From positions 1 through 57,354 of the forward strand of contig NZ_DAOUQB010000019.1 in NCBI RefSeq assembly GCF_030625865.1: 57,354 nt of DNA. The letters run 5' to 3'. The notes beneath the pieces were generated by a model that was not told the DNA's origin, did no database searches, and worked only from the letters and a program-made list of their open reading frames with translations. The stretch's first letter is position 1; each line of letters begins with the position of its first letter. The translations under genes and the position numbers were made by a program. Of this stretch, positions 9,477-17,460 are shown one piece after another. Origin of the DNA: Anaerotignum sp. GTDB lineage: Bacteria; Bacillota; Clostridia; Lachnospirales; Anaerotignaceae.

Positions 9477-9956
9477 TCATTCATCCTTCTTTTTTTCTTC
9501 TGGCTCTTTTATGACAAATAAAATCAAAAATGCCAATATAAAAACACCCACGACAACAAAAATATCCGCCACATTAAATACCGGAAAACGGACAAAGTCA
9601 AATTCAAAAAAATCCACCACATATCCGCGGAAAACGCGGTCAATCATATTTCCAATTGCACCTGCAAATACAAGTACCATTGCCATACGAACAAATTTAT
9701 ACTCCTTTGTTTTTGGCAGCTTCCCGTAAAAATAAAGTAAAACAACGGTAATCACCGCTGTCAGTAGCAGAATGAACCATCTTTGGCCTGAAAACATACC
9801 AAAAGCTACACCTCTATTTTCCACAAATGTTAAATTCAAAAAACCATCTACCAAGGTCATTGAGCTGATCGGCTTCAAATTTACCAATGCCAAGTATTTT
9901 GTTGCCTGATCCACTCCAATTAAAATTACTGCTGTTATTGCAGGTATTAACCACAT
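9477..9956 (-). CDS. lspA: Lipoprotein signal peptidase II (LspA)
   Basis: A 159-residue membrane aspartyl protease that cleaves the signal peptide of lipid-modified prolipoproteins. Four hydrophobic segments are visible. The conserved blocks are DQATKYLA near the N-terminus, ENRGVAFGMF, and the two catalytic aspartates in GNMIDR and FNVADIF. The C-terminus is lysine-rich and cytoplasmic. Length is typical. It is the first gene of the run that continues into rluD, pyrB, pyrC, smc and ftsY. Its substrates would include the lipoproteins encoded at 16959-17381 and 17461-18576. Confidence 0.96.
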   Translation of the reverse strand: MWLIPAITAVILIGVDQATKYLALVNLKPISSMTLVDGFLNLTFVENRGVAFGMFSGQRWFILLLTAVITVVLLYFYGKLPKTKEYKFVRMAMVLVFAGAIGNMIDRVFRGYVVDFFEFDFVRFPVFNVADIFVVVGVFILAFLILFVIKEPEEKKKDE

Positions 9957-10053
9957 AATTCTTTCATCCTTTTATTTTATTTTTCACGAAACGCCAGTTA
10001 CATCTTATTTTTTATAACAAACACATTCGCTTTCGCCTTTGTTATCTTACCAA

Positions 10054-10081
10054 AATATATTTTCCCGTATCCTCAAATCAA
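10054..10081 (-). promoter_or_regulatory. Candidate vegetative promoter for the lspA-ftsY run
   Basis: On the minus strand a TTGATT box (10081-10076) and a TATATT box (10059-10054) are 16 bases apart, about 100 bases upstream of lspA and downstream of the divIVA terminator. The match to sigma-A consensus is fair. Nothing else in the gap resembles a better promoter. Confidence 0.45.
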
Positions 10082-10133
10082 TTATTCTAGTTATAGAACG
10101 AGTTATACGGCTGAAAATCACTTTTACATTAAA

Positions 10134-10180
10134 ATGCAAAATAGCCGTGGCAGCAAAAATGCTATGTCACAGCTTATTTT
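10134..10180 (-). other. Imperfect hairpin in the lspA-divIVA gap
   Basis: The 310-base gap between lspA and divIVA holds no gene. On the minus strand AAAATAAGCTGTGACATAGC pairs imperfectly with TGCTGCCACGGCTATTTT and is followed by GCATTTTAATG. It could be a second terminator or leader structure; an AAGGAGG motif lies just upstream but no start codon follows it. Confidence 0.35.
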
Positions 10181-10226
10181 AGATGCCTCCTTGGTTTGTG
10201 GATAATATAAATCTTTCAAACCGCAG

Positions 10227-10260
10227 AAAAAGCGGCTTATAACTCTGTCTGCCGCTTTTT
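10227..10260 (-). terminator. Terminator of the divIVA operon
   Basis: AAAAAGCGGC (10227-10236) and GCCGCTTTTT (10251-10260) form a perfect 10-bp stem with a 14-base loop, directly downstream of the divIVA stop. The stem ends in a T-run on the minus strand. Confidence 0.85.
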
Positions 10261-10266
10261 GGCTTA

Positions 10267-10746
10267 TTATTCGTTTGCTTTTCTTTCTTCATCCTTTTCT
10301 GCAAGGATTTCATTTTTATCCAACAATTCAATTTCAGCATATAATAAAAGCTTCACTCTTGTACGCATTAATTCGTAGCGATTTTGCAACGCAACCGATT
10401 CCTGCTCCAATTCGTAGTTTTGCGTTCTGGCCATTTGTAAAATTTCCTCTGCTTGAATCTTTGCGTTTTTCACAATCAATTCGGCTTCTTCCTTCGCCGC
10501 TGCCTTTGTTTGTTCTGCTGCGGCCTCTGCCAAAGTCAACGTGCGTTCCAAGGTTTTATGTAAATCGGTAAACTGCTCTGCTTGGGAAACAGACTCACTT
10601 ATCTGCTCTTTCTCTTTCTTTCCTTCCGTATAAAGCTTTTCATAATCTTCATAAAGATCATCCAAAAAAGTATCTACCTCTTCCGGAGAGTACCCAACAG
10701 CAACTTTTTTAAAATCCTTGGTAGCAATATCATTCGGTGTAATCAC
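10267..10746 (-). CDS. divIVA: DivIVA/GpsB-family cell-division protein
   Basis: A 159-residue coiled-coil protein that binds negatively curved membrane and organises poles and septa. The N-terminus shows the family signature: MITPNDIATKDFKKVAVGYSPEEVDTFLDDL, where the segment after the start inserts into the membrane and VGYSPEEVDTFL is the conserved block. From about residue 45 the sequence is heptad-like and Ala/Glu/Gln-rich, ending in a charged tail. It is the last gene of the ylm-type division cluster, 15 bases after ylmH, and is followed by a strong terminator. Confidence 0.93.
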   Translation of the reverse strand: MITPNDIATKDFKKVAVGYSPEEVDTFLDDLYEDYEKLYTEGKKEKEQISESVSQAEQFTDLHKTLERTLTLAEAAAEQTKAAAKEEAELIVKNAKIQAEEILQMARTQNYELEQESVALQNRYELMRTRVKLLLYAEIELLDKNEILAEKDEERKANE

Positions 10747-10761
10747 GCAAAAACCCCCTTA

Positions 10762-11553
10762 TCAAATGTACACTTCCAGTTCCAACCCAATTCTCTCTTT
10801 TCTGGTCCTTCCGCCAACTTCACCCACACGGAAACGACCAAACCCTCGAGCAGAAACCATATCTCCTGTTTTTAATATGTATGATGTATTGGTAACAGCA
10901 GACCAATTTACGTTTACCTTTTCGCCTGAAATCAGCGTCTGTGCTTTCCCTCGTGAGAGGTGCAATGCCTCTCCCAAAACAGCATCCAATCGCAATGATG
11001 CTACAGTAATACGTCGAAATTCAGTACGCTTCGGGGCGAAAACCTGTGCCTGATCAAGCTTTTTCACAGTAACTGCTGTTTTTGAAACTTTGTCTAAATT
11101 TGTTTGGATATATTCAGCCATATCTTCAGAAACAAAGCAAACTGTTCCCTCCTCAGAAACCAAAATATCTCCTACTTTTCCCCTTTCAATGCCTAAGCCA
11201 AGGATAGAACCAAGATAATCTCTGTGGCTCAAATCCGTCTGCCCAAACTTTTTGCTTTTCGGAACAATTCTTAAGGCTATGATAGGAAACTCCTCTTTAG
11301 AAATCATCCTATTTCTTGGTGCCAATCCAAGCAACATCCGCTCCGTGTCCTCTACACCGCCAAATGAATGTACTTCTAAGTCAACAACACCTTTCAACCG
11401 TTCCATACACCGCTCACATTTTGCCAAATCCATAAAATCCGTAAATTGTGGTTCATGGCGCTTCAATGCAAATATCACCTGATCTAACACCTTTGCAAAA
11501 AGAAATCTTTCTTCCTGGTCCGAAATGCCTTTTAGCATCTCCTGCTTATTCAC
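10762..11553 (-). CDS. ylmH: YlmH-type S4-domain RNA-binding protein
   Basis: A 263-residue protein of the YlmH family. The N-terminal two thirds match the family-specific domain (SDQEERFLFAKVLD, GGVEDTERMLLG). The C-terminal S4 domain begins near residue 185 with LRLDAVLGEALHLSRGKAQTLI and contains GEKVNVNW. YlmH homologues bind ribosomes and have been linked to ribosome quality control as well as division. The gene stands between yggT and divIVA with gaps of about 15 bases, the conserved order in Gram-positive bacteria. Confidence 0.9.
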   Translation of the reverse strand: MNKQEMLKGISDQEERFLFAKVLDQVIFALKRHEPQFTDFMDLAKCERCMERLKGVVDLEVHSFGGVEDTERMLLGLAPRNRMISKEEFPIIALRIVPKSKKFGQTDLSHRDYLGSILGLGIERGKVGDILVSEEGTVCFVSEDMAEYIQTNLDKVSKTAVTVKKLDQAQVFAPKRTEFRRITVASLRLDAVLGEALHLSRGKAQTLISGEKVNVNWSAVTNTSYILKTGDMVSARGFGRFRVGEVGGRTRKERIGLELEVYI

Positions 11554-11568
11554 AAAATCACCCTGCCC

Positions 11569-11856
11569 TTACAGCATGGTAATCAGCCCCAAAATCAGCT
11601 GCTTTGCAAGCATCATTAAGATTAAAGCAATGATAGGGGAAAAATCCAGCATCATTCCTCCGCCAAGAGGAGACTTATCCAGCATTCTACGGCAAGGACC
11701 TAAAATCGGCTCTGTCATGCTATAAAGAAACTGTCCAATGGGGTTATTAAATCCTAATGGCAGCCATGAAAGAATAATTCGCCCAAAGATCAAAAGCTCC
11801 ATGACATAAAAAAATAGGTCAACCGCTTTCGTTAGTAAAAATTGTATATTTTCCAA
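11569..11856 (-). CDS. yggT: YggT-family integral membrane protein
   Basis: A 95-residue protein with two hydrophobic segments flanking the family motif SMTEPILGPCRRMLD. The start is the ATG at 11856. YggT/YlmG proteins sit in the membrane close to the division machinery and are implicated in osmotic tolerance and nucleoid or plastid distribution; the molecular activity is not known. It lies 15 bases after sepF and before ylmH, the usual neighbourhood. Confidence 0.88.
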   Translation of the reverse strand: MENIQFLLTKAVDLFFYVMELLIFGRIILSWLPLGFNNPIGQFLYSMTEPILGPCRRMLDKSPLGGGMMLDFSPIIALILMMLAKQLILGLITML

Positions 11857-11871
11857 TATTTTTAACCCACC

Positions 11872-12387
11872 TTATCTACTACTACCATTCACCCAAGGAA
11901 GGATAACTCCCTTTGTTTTCAGTTCTTCCTTAAAGTCCCCAGAAATATCAACATTTTCCGGAGCAATAATAAAAATATTATTCGCAACTCTTTGAATAGA
12001 GCCTTCTAAAGAATAGCAAGTTCCGCTTAAAAAGTCCATAATGCGCTGAGCCACAGGATACTCAACCTTTTCAAGATTTACAACAACAGGCCTTTTGGTT
12101 TTAACTTGGTCACAAATTTCCTGTGCATCTTCATAGCAACTGGGCTTGATAATCACAACCTGCATCTGCACACTTGTATTAATGCTATATACCTGTGTGT
12201 TTCCTTTTGCAGTCATTTTACGAGGTGCCGGGGCAGAATACTCCATCTCTCTGGAAACGTCCCTAAGCCCATAGCTGCTGGGTACCATTTCCCTTGCGGG
12301 AACATCATATTCCTCATCTTCGTAGTATTCATCATCATCATATTCGCCAAACATTAAGTCTTTCATTTTATTGAATAATTTAGCCAC
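11872..12387 (-). CDS. sepF: SepF, FtsZ-associated cell-division protein
   Basis: A 171-residue protein. The N-terminus (MAKLFNKMKDLMFGEYDDD) can form an amphipathic membrane anchor, followed by a disordered acidic linker. The C-terminal SepF domain has VVIIKPSCYEDAQEICDQVK, PVVVNLE, AQRIMDFLSGTCYSL and the terminal IFIIAPENV. SepF bundles FtsZ filaments and tethers them to the membrane. It is flanked by yggS and yggT as in other Bacillota. Confidence 0.95.
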   Translation of the reverse strand: MAKLFNKMKDLMFGEYDDDEYYEDEEYDVPAREMVPSSYGLRDVSREMEYSAPAPRKMTAKGNTQVYSINTSVQMQVVIIKPSCYEDAQEICDQVKTKRPVVVNLEKVEYPVAQRIMDFLSGTCYSLEGSIQRVANNIFIIAPENVDISGDFKEELKTKGVILPWVNGSSR

Positions 12388-12426
12388 TTGTCTGCTTCCT
12401 CCTAATCGTTTCTTTCTTTATTTTCC

Positions 12427-13125
12427 TCACTTGGAGTAATCTCTTTCACCAAAAATACCCGTGCCTACTCTAACAATGGTCGCACCTTCTTCTATAGCAA
12501 TTTCATAATCACCAGTCATCCCCATGGATAGTACGTCCATTACTACATTATCAATTTTTTTTGCATTGATGTCAACCTGTAATTGTCTCATTTGGCGGAA
12601 ATATTCCCTATTTTCTTCTGAATTTTCAACAAAAGGTGCCACAGTCATCAACCCTCTGACACGTAAATGCTCCTTTTTTGAAAGCTCACGAATAAACGCT
12701 TCTGCTTTTTGTGGTGTAATACCAAATTTGCTTTCCTCATCTGCCATATTCACTTCTACTAAAATATCCATAACCCTGTTTTTCGAAGCTGCCCGTTTCT
12801 CAATTTCTTCCGCAAGCTTTAGACTTTCCACAGAATGAATCATATCTACCTTATCAATTATATATTTTACTTTATTGGTTTGCAAATGACCAATGAGATG
12901 CCAATGTACCCCCTCTCCCATAGGCTCATACTTATCCATAATTTCCTGTACCTTATTCTCACCAAGAGCAGTTAATCCACATTCCACTGCCTGGCGGATT
13001 GTCTCTACCGTCTGTGTTTTACTCACAGCCAAAAGAAGAATATCTTCTCTCTTTCTGCCACTTCTTTCTGCGGCAGCTGCGACTTTAGACTCAACTTCTT
13101 TAATATTTTCCGCAATATGACTCAT
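12427..13125 (-). CDS. yggS: YggS/PROSC pyridoxal-phosphate homeostasis protein
   Basis: About 232 residues forming a single PLP-binding barrel like the N-terminal domain of alanine racemase. The PLP lysine is in ILLLAVSKTQT. Further marks are GENKVQE, WHLIGHLQTNK, RGLMTVAP and SMGMTGDYEIAIEEGATIVRVG. The family buffers free PLP and affects amino-acid metabolism. The ATG at 13125 is preferred because AAGGAAGG lies 6 bases upstream; a longer frame reaches 13161 but has no ribosome binding site. It lies in the sepF cluster as usual. Confidence 0.93.
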   Translation of the reverse strand: MSHIAENIKEVESKVAAAAERSGRKREDILLLAVSKTQTVETIRQAVECGLTALGENKVQEIMDKYEPMGEGVHWHLIGHLQTNKVKYIIDKVDMIHSVESLKLAEEIEKRAASKNRVMDILVEVNMADEESKFGITPQKAEAFIRELSKKEHLRVRGLMTVAPFVENSEENREYFRQMRQLQVDINAKKIDNVVMDVLSMGMTGDYEIAIEEGATIVRVGTGIFGERDYSK

Positions 13126-13157
13126 ACTTTTTCCTTCCTTTCTTCTGAATTCATATA

Positions 13158-14810
13158 TCAATAAAGATCTTGTCCCTCTGTAATATTTTTCGCATCAGAT
13201 ACGATCAAATCATAGGCCTGTAACCCATAAGTTGTTCCTGAGCGGATAATGGCATATTCCTGATTTTGATCTAAAATATCAATGGATACAAATTTTGCCA
13301 TAGAACTGTTTGCAACATAAACCCCTGCCTTCGGAGTTAAATCGGAAACCTTATATTGGACTGCACTTTCTCCCGTGCCTTGCAATATCACATCTCCCAA
13401 CTTTAACTGCCCACTTTGGTCAATATATTCATTTTCATCATCATAGGAAACAATGGAAACAGGTAAAAATTTTGCATTCCCACCATTAACCAAAAGAACC
13501 CCTTTGTTACCCATGCTCTCCGTAATACAATCTTTTGGAACACGAAGCAGGGATTTTTCAACAATAGCATCGTTGGGAACCTTTAATCCTTCAATCGTTG
13601 TTTCCTCCAAGTAAAATTCCAAAACTCTCTCGCTTATAAAAGAATCCATCTGCTCATAGCTGGAAAAAACAATCTTTGTTTCCTGTTCACCGGCTTCTAG
13701 CAACTCAATCTTTGTGTTAATTTTAATTACATCATCATCAAGCTGTAAATTCAATGTTTTGTTTTCTCCTTTTTCCCAATTCACAACTTCAGAATTGGGT
13801 AAAAAAGCAACAATATACCACTGATTGCTGGTAACTATTTTAAATAATGGGTCACCCTCAGAAACAGTGCTTGCTTTTGAAATATACGTCGTCTTGCTAT
13901 CTCCAACCTGTGCTTTTTTAATCCCGTCAAGGGTATCATGGGATAAAGTTTCCTCCAAGCCATCATAGCAGAAAGTTAGAACACCGCTTTCCTTGGCACG
14001 TATAGAACTCAAATTTTGCGCCAATTTCTGTTCATATTGAGATTTTTCCTCTGTTAATTGAGAAAGACTTTCCACGCTCTCCGTAAACCAAATTTCATTC
14101 CTTTGGGTCATAAAAGATTGCACTTGTTCCTTCATATCATAAAGATAGCTTAGATCAGTTTTTAGAGTCTTGCCTGCATTAGAATCCACAACCTGCTGAA
14201 TTTTATCTTCTATTCTGGCAACATCTTCGGAAAAGGCAGATAAATCCGAACGACTCTTCTGGTTTTTCAAAATATCCTTATCTAGCTTGTCCAGCTTATC
14301 CTCAATATCCGTTGTGGAACTTGTATCCTTCACCGTACAAACCACCGCATTTTTTGAAACATACTCCCCCTCAGCAAACTGATAAAAGGGCTGCCCTGTG
14401 CGGTCACTGCTAACTACATATTCATCTCGTACAATTAGTCCCGTATACCGTTGTGGCGTATCAACACCGCCATAACCAACGGTTTCCACATCTATATCTG
14501 ATCTTCTGGCAGACATGGTAATCATCTGCCCAAAGAGATATATTGCAATGGCAATAAACACAAACATAGGCAAAACTCGATTTACTCGAACCCGCCTTGT
14601 TCTTTTTCTTGTTTTTGGTTTTACTCTTTGCGGCAAGGCTTTGCCGTCCCCTCGTTCTCCTCTGGCCTGTGCGTAAGCAGAGTCTATCTGATATAAATTT
14701 CCCTTAATCGGATATGTACGTCGGGCCTGAGGTGCCTGTTGCCTTTGCACCTTTTGTTTTGCGCCTTGAGGAGGCCTTTTCTTTCTATTTTTTGAGGAGT
14801 CTTTTTTCAT
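13158..14810 (-). CDS. HlyD-like membrane-anchored periplasmic-type adaptor protein
   Basis: A 550-residue protein with a very basic N-terminal tail (Arg/Lys/Gln-rich, first 70 residues), one membrane span (VLPMFVFIAIAIYLFGQMI) and a large extracytoplasmic part. That part contains a biotinyl-lipoyl-like region (GLIVRDEYVVSS, PFYQFAEGEYV), a coiled coil and a beta-rich HlyD-like tail. Similar proteins sit beside sepF in many Clostridia, but their role is not established. AAGGAGG lies 6 bases before the ATG at 14810, which I prefer to an upstream in-frame start at 14837. It heads the division cluster and overlaps none of the exporter genes. Confidence 0.75.
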   Translation of the reverse strand: MKKDSSKNRKKRPPQGAKQKVQRQQAPQARRTYPIKGNLYQIDSAYAQARGERGDGKALPQRVKPKTRKRTRRVRVNRVLPMFVFIAIAIYLFGQMITMSARRSDIDVETVGYGGVDTPQRYTGLIVRDEYVVSSDRTGQPFYQFAEGEYVSKNAVVCTVKDTSSTTDIEDKLDKLDKDILKNQKSRSDLSAFSEDVARIEDKIQQVVDSNAGKTLKTDLSYLYDMKEQVQSFMTQRNEIWFTESVESLSQLTEEKSQYEQKLAQNLSSIRAKESGVLTFCYDGLEETLSHDTLDGIKKAQVGDSKTTYISKASTVSEGDPLFKIVTSNQWYIVAFLPNSEVVNWEKGENKTLNLQLDDDVIKINTKIELLEAGEQETKIVFSSYEQMDSFISERVLEFYLEETTIEGLKVPNDAIVEKSLLRVPKDCITESMGNKGVLLVNGGNAKFLPVSIVSYDDENEYIDQSGQLKLGDVILQGTGESAVQYKVSDLTPKAGVYVANSSMAKFVSIDILDQNQEYAIIRSGTTYGLQAYDLIVSDAKNITEGQDLY

Positions 14811-14842
14811 TGAAATCCTCCTTATCATCATTATCAAGCAAA

Positions 14843-14880
14843 TTCTATCACAATATTATATAATACTTTTCATGTAAGGT
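14843..14880 (-). promoter_or_regulatory. Candidate promoter for the division cluster
   Basis: On the minus strand a perfect TATAAT lies about 40 bases upstream of the HlyD-like start, with a weak TTTACC box 17 bases further upstream. The rest of the 14811-15168 gap is AT-rich and holds only this promoter candidate and the terminator at 15007. Confidence 0.45.
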
Positions 14881-15006
14881 AAACAAAAAAAAATCCATGA
14901 AGTTCCACACTTCCCTCTGCTTCCCTTAAAACTGCGATAAAATGACGCATTTCCATGATTTAAAACAAATTTTAATTTGCTTGTCACAAATATTTTCTGT
15001 AAAACT

Positions 15007-15038
15007 AAAAGGATATTGTCCTTTGACAACATCCTTTT
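15007..15038 (-). terminator. Terminator of the NHLM exporter operon
   Basis: On the minus strand AAAAGGATGTTGTC and GACAATATCCTTTT form a 14-bp stem with one G-U pair and a four-base AAAG loop, 130 bases downstream of the small peptide gene. T-runs lie outside the stem on both strands, so it may work in both directions. Confidence 0.8.
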
Positions 15039-15168
15039 AATATCTTTTTTATATTGATTGTTTTTAGAATTGAATTTTAAATATATTTGGACTGTTAGAA
15101 CATTTCACAATATAGCTTAGAAGCTATGATTAAAACAAAATTTTCTTAATCTTGCATTACAATATTTA

Positions 15169-15327
15169 CTAACTAATAAAACCCTTGCCAGCCTCCACCT
15201 TTCCACGTCTACGTCCACCTGAAATTTTTGTTAATTCATCTTCTGTCAATTCATCTTGATTTATTACAGCATTCTTTTCGTCCATTTCTTTTTTAACTTC
15301 TTCTTTTTTTATCTTTTTTCCTTCCAT
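15169..15327 (-). CDS. Small double-glycine leader peptide, third putative exported peptide
   Basis: A 52-residue peptide with a perfect AAAGGAGG seven bases before the ATG at 15327; a longer frame to 15405 has no such site. It has a charged Lys/Glu leader ending in DELTEDELTKISGG, the classic pattern cleaved by C39 peptidases after Gly-Gly. The predicted product is a 14-residue basic tail, RRRGKVEAGKGFIS, lacking Cys and Thr and with one Ser. It is the last gene of the operon encoding the C39 exporter at 20846-23002. The leader is unrelated to the NHLP leaders at 28171-28840. It may be an unmodified bacteriocin, a signalling peptide or the precursor of another modified product. Confidence 0.7.
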   Translation of the reverse strand: MEGKKIKKEEVKKEMDEKNAVINQDELTEDELTKISGGRRRGKVEAGKGFIS

Positions 15328-15344
15328 ATTAATTCCTCCTTTCT

Positions 15345-16070
15345 TTAGATAATTATTCCAACGAGGGAAACTAGAAAAATCCCCCCAAATAGAAGCATTA
15401 GACAATTAGAAGACATGGTATACCCCAAACATATCATAAACAATATTGAAATAATTGATAAAACTAATGCCCAAAATAACACCTTGCGAACCCCCTCATA
15501 CTTCCCTATATCCTTTGGCATATAGATAGAAACCTTGTAATCATCACAGGTAAGTACAATAAAAACCGGCAATCCCAAAAAAATAGGAAAAAAGAAATCG
15601 TTCAAACAAATAATAACAAACAATTGTTTTAACCAAATTCCAAATAATAAATCTAAACCGCAGGTAAGAATCGTTCCTGTTGCAAGTGCGCCTATCGCCG
15701 AAATAAATATGTAAATGCCAATATTTTTATAGTTTTTTACATTGGGTGTCTGTTCATATCTCAAAATATGCCATAATTTATAAGGCAAATATGCCGCAAT
15801 AAAGTTACCTGCAAACCCAAGGATAGAAGTTTTTGAAAAACTCCCAAACAGGTCTGCTATGACATTTCCAATGGCACAACCCCATGCACCTGCCGGCCCA
15901 TACAATAATCCAACCACAACCGGAACCGCATTCACCGGACGTACCTCAGTGAATCCTTCTACCAAACTCATGGATTTAAAAGGGACTGCCATGCCAATAA
16001 AAACAAGGGTACACACAACAATTTGTAAAACGGTCTTTTTCTGTCTAAAGGGATACAGTATCTCCTTCAA
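15345..16070 (-). CDS. Multi-pass membrane protein, substrate-transporter S-component-like
   Basis: A 241-residue protein with about six hydrophobic segments. A loop motif, GFTEVRPVNAVPVVVG, followed by GPAGAWGCAIGNVIADLFGS, resembles membrane proteins of the QueT/ECF substrate-binding kind, but I cannot assign a family firmly. The frame starts with TTG at 16070, preceded by AAGGGGGT, and overlaps the EamA gene by 26 bases, so expression is probably coupled. It ends 17 bases before the small peptide gene. A role in precursor uptake, export or immunity for the peptide cluster is possible. Confidence 0.6.
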   Translation of the reverse strand: MKEILYPFRQKKTVLQIVVCTLVFIGMAVPFKSMSLVEGFTEVRPVNAVPVVVGLLYGPAGAWGCAIGNVIADLFGSFSKTSILGFAGNFIAAYLPYKLWHILRYEQTPNVKNYKNIGIYIFISAIGALATGTILTCGLDLLFGIWLKQLFVIICLNDFFFPIFLGLPVFIVLTCDDYKVSIYMPKDIGKYEGVRKVLFWALVLSIISILFMICLGYTMSSNCLMLLFGGIFLVSLVGIII

Positions 16071-16962
16071 TTGACTTTACCCCCTTTTTATCCAAAAAAT
16101 TTGTACCTGCACAAAAAGCACCAAACGCGATGAGCAACGCACCTACGAATTTAACCAAAGTAAAACTCTCTGTAGAACCAAAGGAGCTGGGAATCAGTAT
16201 GGCTAATACCATCGTAACAATTGGTTCTGTTGATGCAATTACAGTAACACTAATGGGATTAGCATATTTTTGAGAATACATCAACATAATATAAGCATAA
16301 GCTTTGGCAAAAAACGCCAGTAAAAAAATATTCGCCAGTAAAACTTTGGTATAGTGAATCGATGCAAAGGTTCTTGGGTCATCAAATGCCCAAAGTAAAA
16401 ACGCAATCAGTGTCGTAAAAAACATTTGCCCTACCCCTAAAAGCAACGGGTTACAATTCTTTGTATATATATCAATAGCAATAATGTAAGAAGCCATAAA
16501 AAAGCAAGAAATCACCATATAGATTGCTCCAATATTTATGGACCGTCCCAACTTAATTCCACTGGTAAATGCCAGTCCCGCTAATATAAAAGCAATACCT
16601 AACAAATTATTCTTTGAAGGTTTCTTTCGAAAAAACAAAAGTATAATCGGTACAATCACGATATTCAGGGAAGATATAAAACTAGCAGTTGAAGCAGGGA
16701 TAGAAGCAACACCCAATCGTTCAAAAATTAGATTGCCGCATAAAATTACGGCCATAAGAAAGCTTTTTAGCAAAATTTCACGATTGAATTCCATAAGTCT
16801 CTTAAAAAACACAATACCCAGTATAATGCTTGCGATTCCTGTGGTAATTGTTAGATATGCAAAGGTTGACATGGAATTGGGAATATTTTTCATAAATATA
16901 TAAGAAGATGCCCAGCACAAAGTGATTGAAAATAACACGATATTTGATTCTGTATGTGTCAT
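16045..16962 (-). CDS. EamA/DMT-superfamily transporter
   Basis: A 305-residue protein with about ten membrane spans arranged as two EamA repeats. Typical marks are ITLCWASSYIFMKNI at the N-terminus, LNIVIVPIILLFFRKKPSKNNLLGI between the repeats and ASTEPIVTMVLAILI in the second repeat. DMT transporters export metabolites or drugs, and substrates cannot be read from sequence. The ATG at 16962 overlaps the lipoprotein stop by 4 bases. In this operon a role in self-resistance or precursor export is plausible but unproven. Confidence 0.85.
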   Translation of the reverse strand: MTHTESNIVLFSITLCWASSYIFMKNIPNSMSTFAYLTITTGIASIILGIVFFKRLMEFNREILLKSFLMAVILCGNLIFERLGVASIPASTASFISSLNIVIVPIILLFFRKKPSKNNLLGIAFILAGLAFTSGIKLGRSINIGAIYMVISCFFMASYIIAIDIYTKNCNPLLLGVGQMFFTTLIAFLLWAFDDPRTFASIHYTKVLLANIFLLAFFAKAYAYIMLMYSQKYANPISVTVIASTEPIVTMVLAILIPSSFGSTESFTLVKFVGALLIAFGAFCAGTNFLDKKGVKSIEGDTVSL

Positions 16963-17381
16963 TCCATCCCCCCCTCATAAAATTCATAATTCACATTTTC
17001 TCGTTCAATTAAAACAGAATTTTGGTTAAGGTCTTCTAAGACGTCATCCATAATATTTTTCATCTGTTCTTCAGTTGCATCATAAAAGGAAAAGACCAAG
17101 CTATTTTCATAAGTCACGACCCCCGCTTCATCCTTATATGCCCCTTTTGAAGTGGTTTGGGTGAACCCATCAACATATTGCAATGCAATCTGCGTTACCA
17201 TCTGCTCTGCTTCCTCTGTTGAAATCTCCTGTATATAAGAATTTTTATCATTTAATCCAATATACATGGTATATTTTACCCCTTCTTCTTGAAGTTCTTC
17301 TTCCATGTTCTTTCCTGTGCATCCTGTAAAACTAAATAGGATCGTACTTACTACAGCTATCATTAGGATTATTTTTTTCAA
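16959..17381 (-). CDS. Small lipoprotein of unknown function
   Basis: A 140-residue protein with a type II signal peptide: MKKIILMIAVVSTILFSFTGC, with the lipidated Cys at residue 21. The mature part is acidic and hydrophilic, with ATEEQMKNIMDDVLED and a C-terminal NYEFYEGGME. I recognise no domain. Coupling to the EamA gene and position inside the exporter operon fit a surface-tethered immunity or accessory protein, which is inference only. Confidence 0.75.
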   Translation of the reverse strand: MKKIILMIAVVSTILFSFTGCTGKNMEEELQEEGVKYTMYIGLNDKNSYIQEISTEEAEQMVTQIALQYVDGFTQTTSKGAYKDEAGVVTYENSLVFSFYDATEEQMKNIMDDVLEDLNQNSVLIERENVNYEFYEGGME

Positions 17382-17460
17382 TTTTTTTACCTTCCTTCAT
17401 TCCTCTTTTGATGAAATTGCCCACTTCCCAACCCAATGAATGCAGAGTAAATCAAGTACA

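Noticed and set aside
9957-10266. Riboswitch or PyrR-type attenuator in front of lspA and the pyr genes
   Set aside because: No recognisable riboswitch core or anti-terminator pair was found; pyrB follows rluD with only a short gap, leaving no leader.
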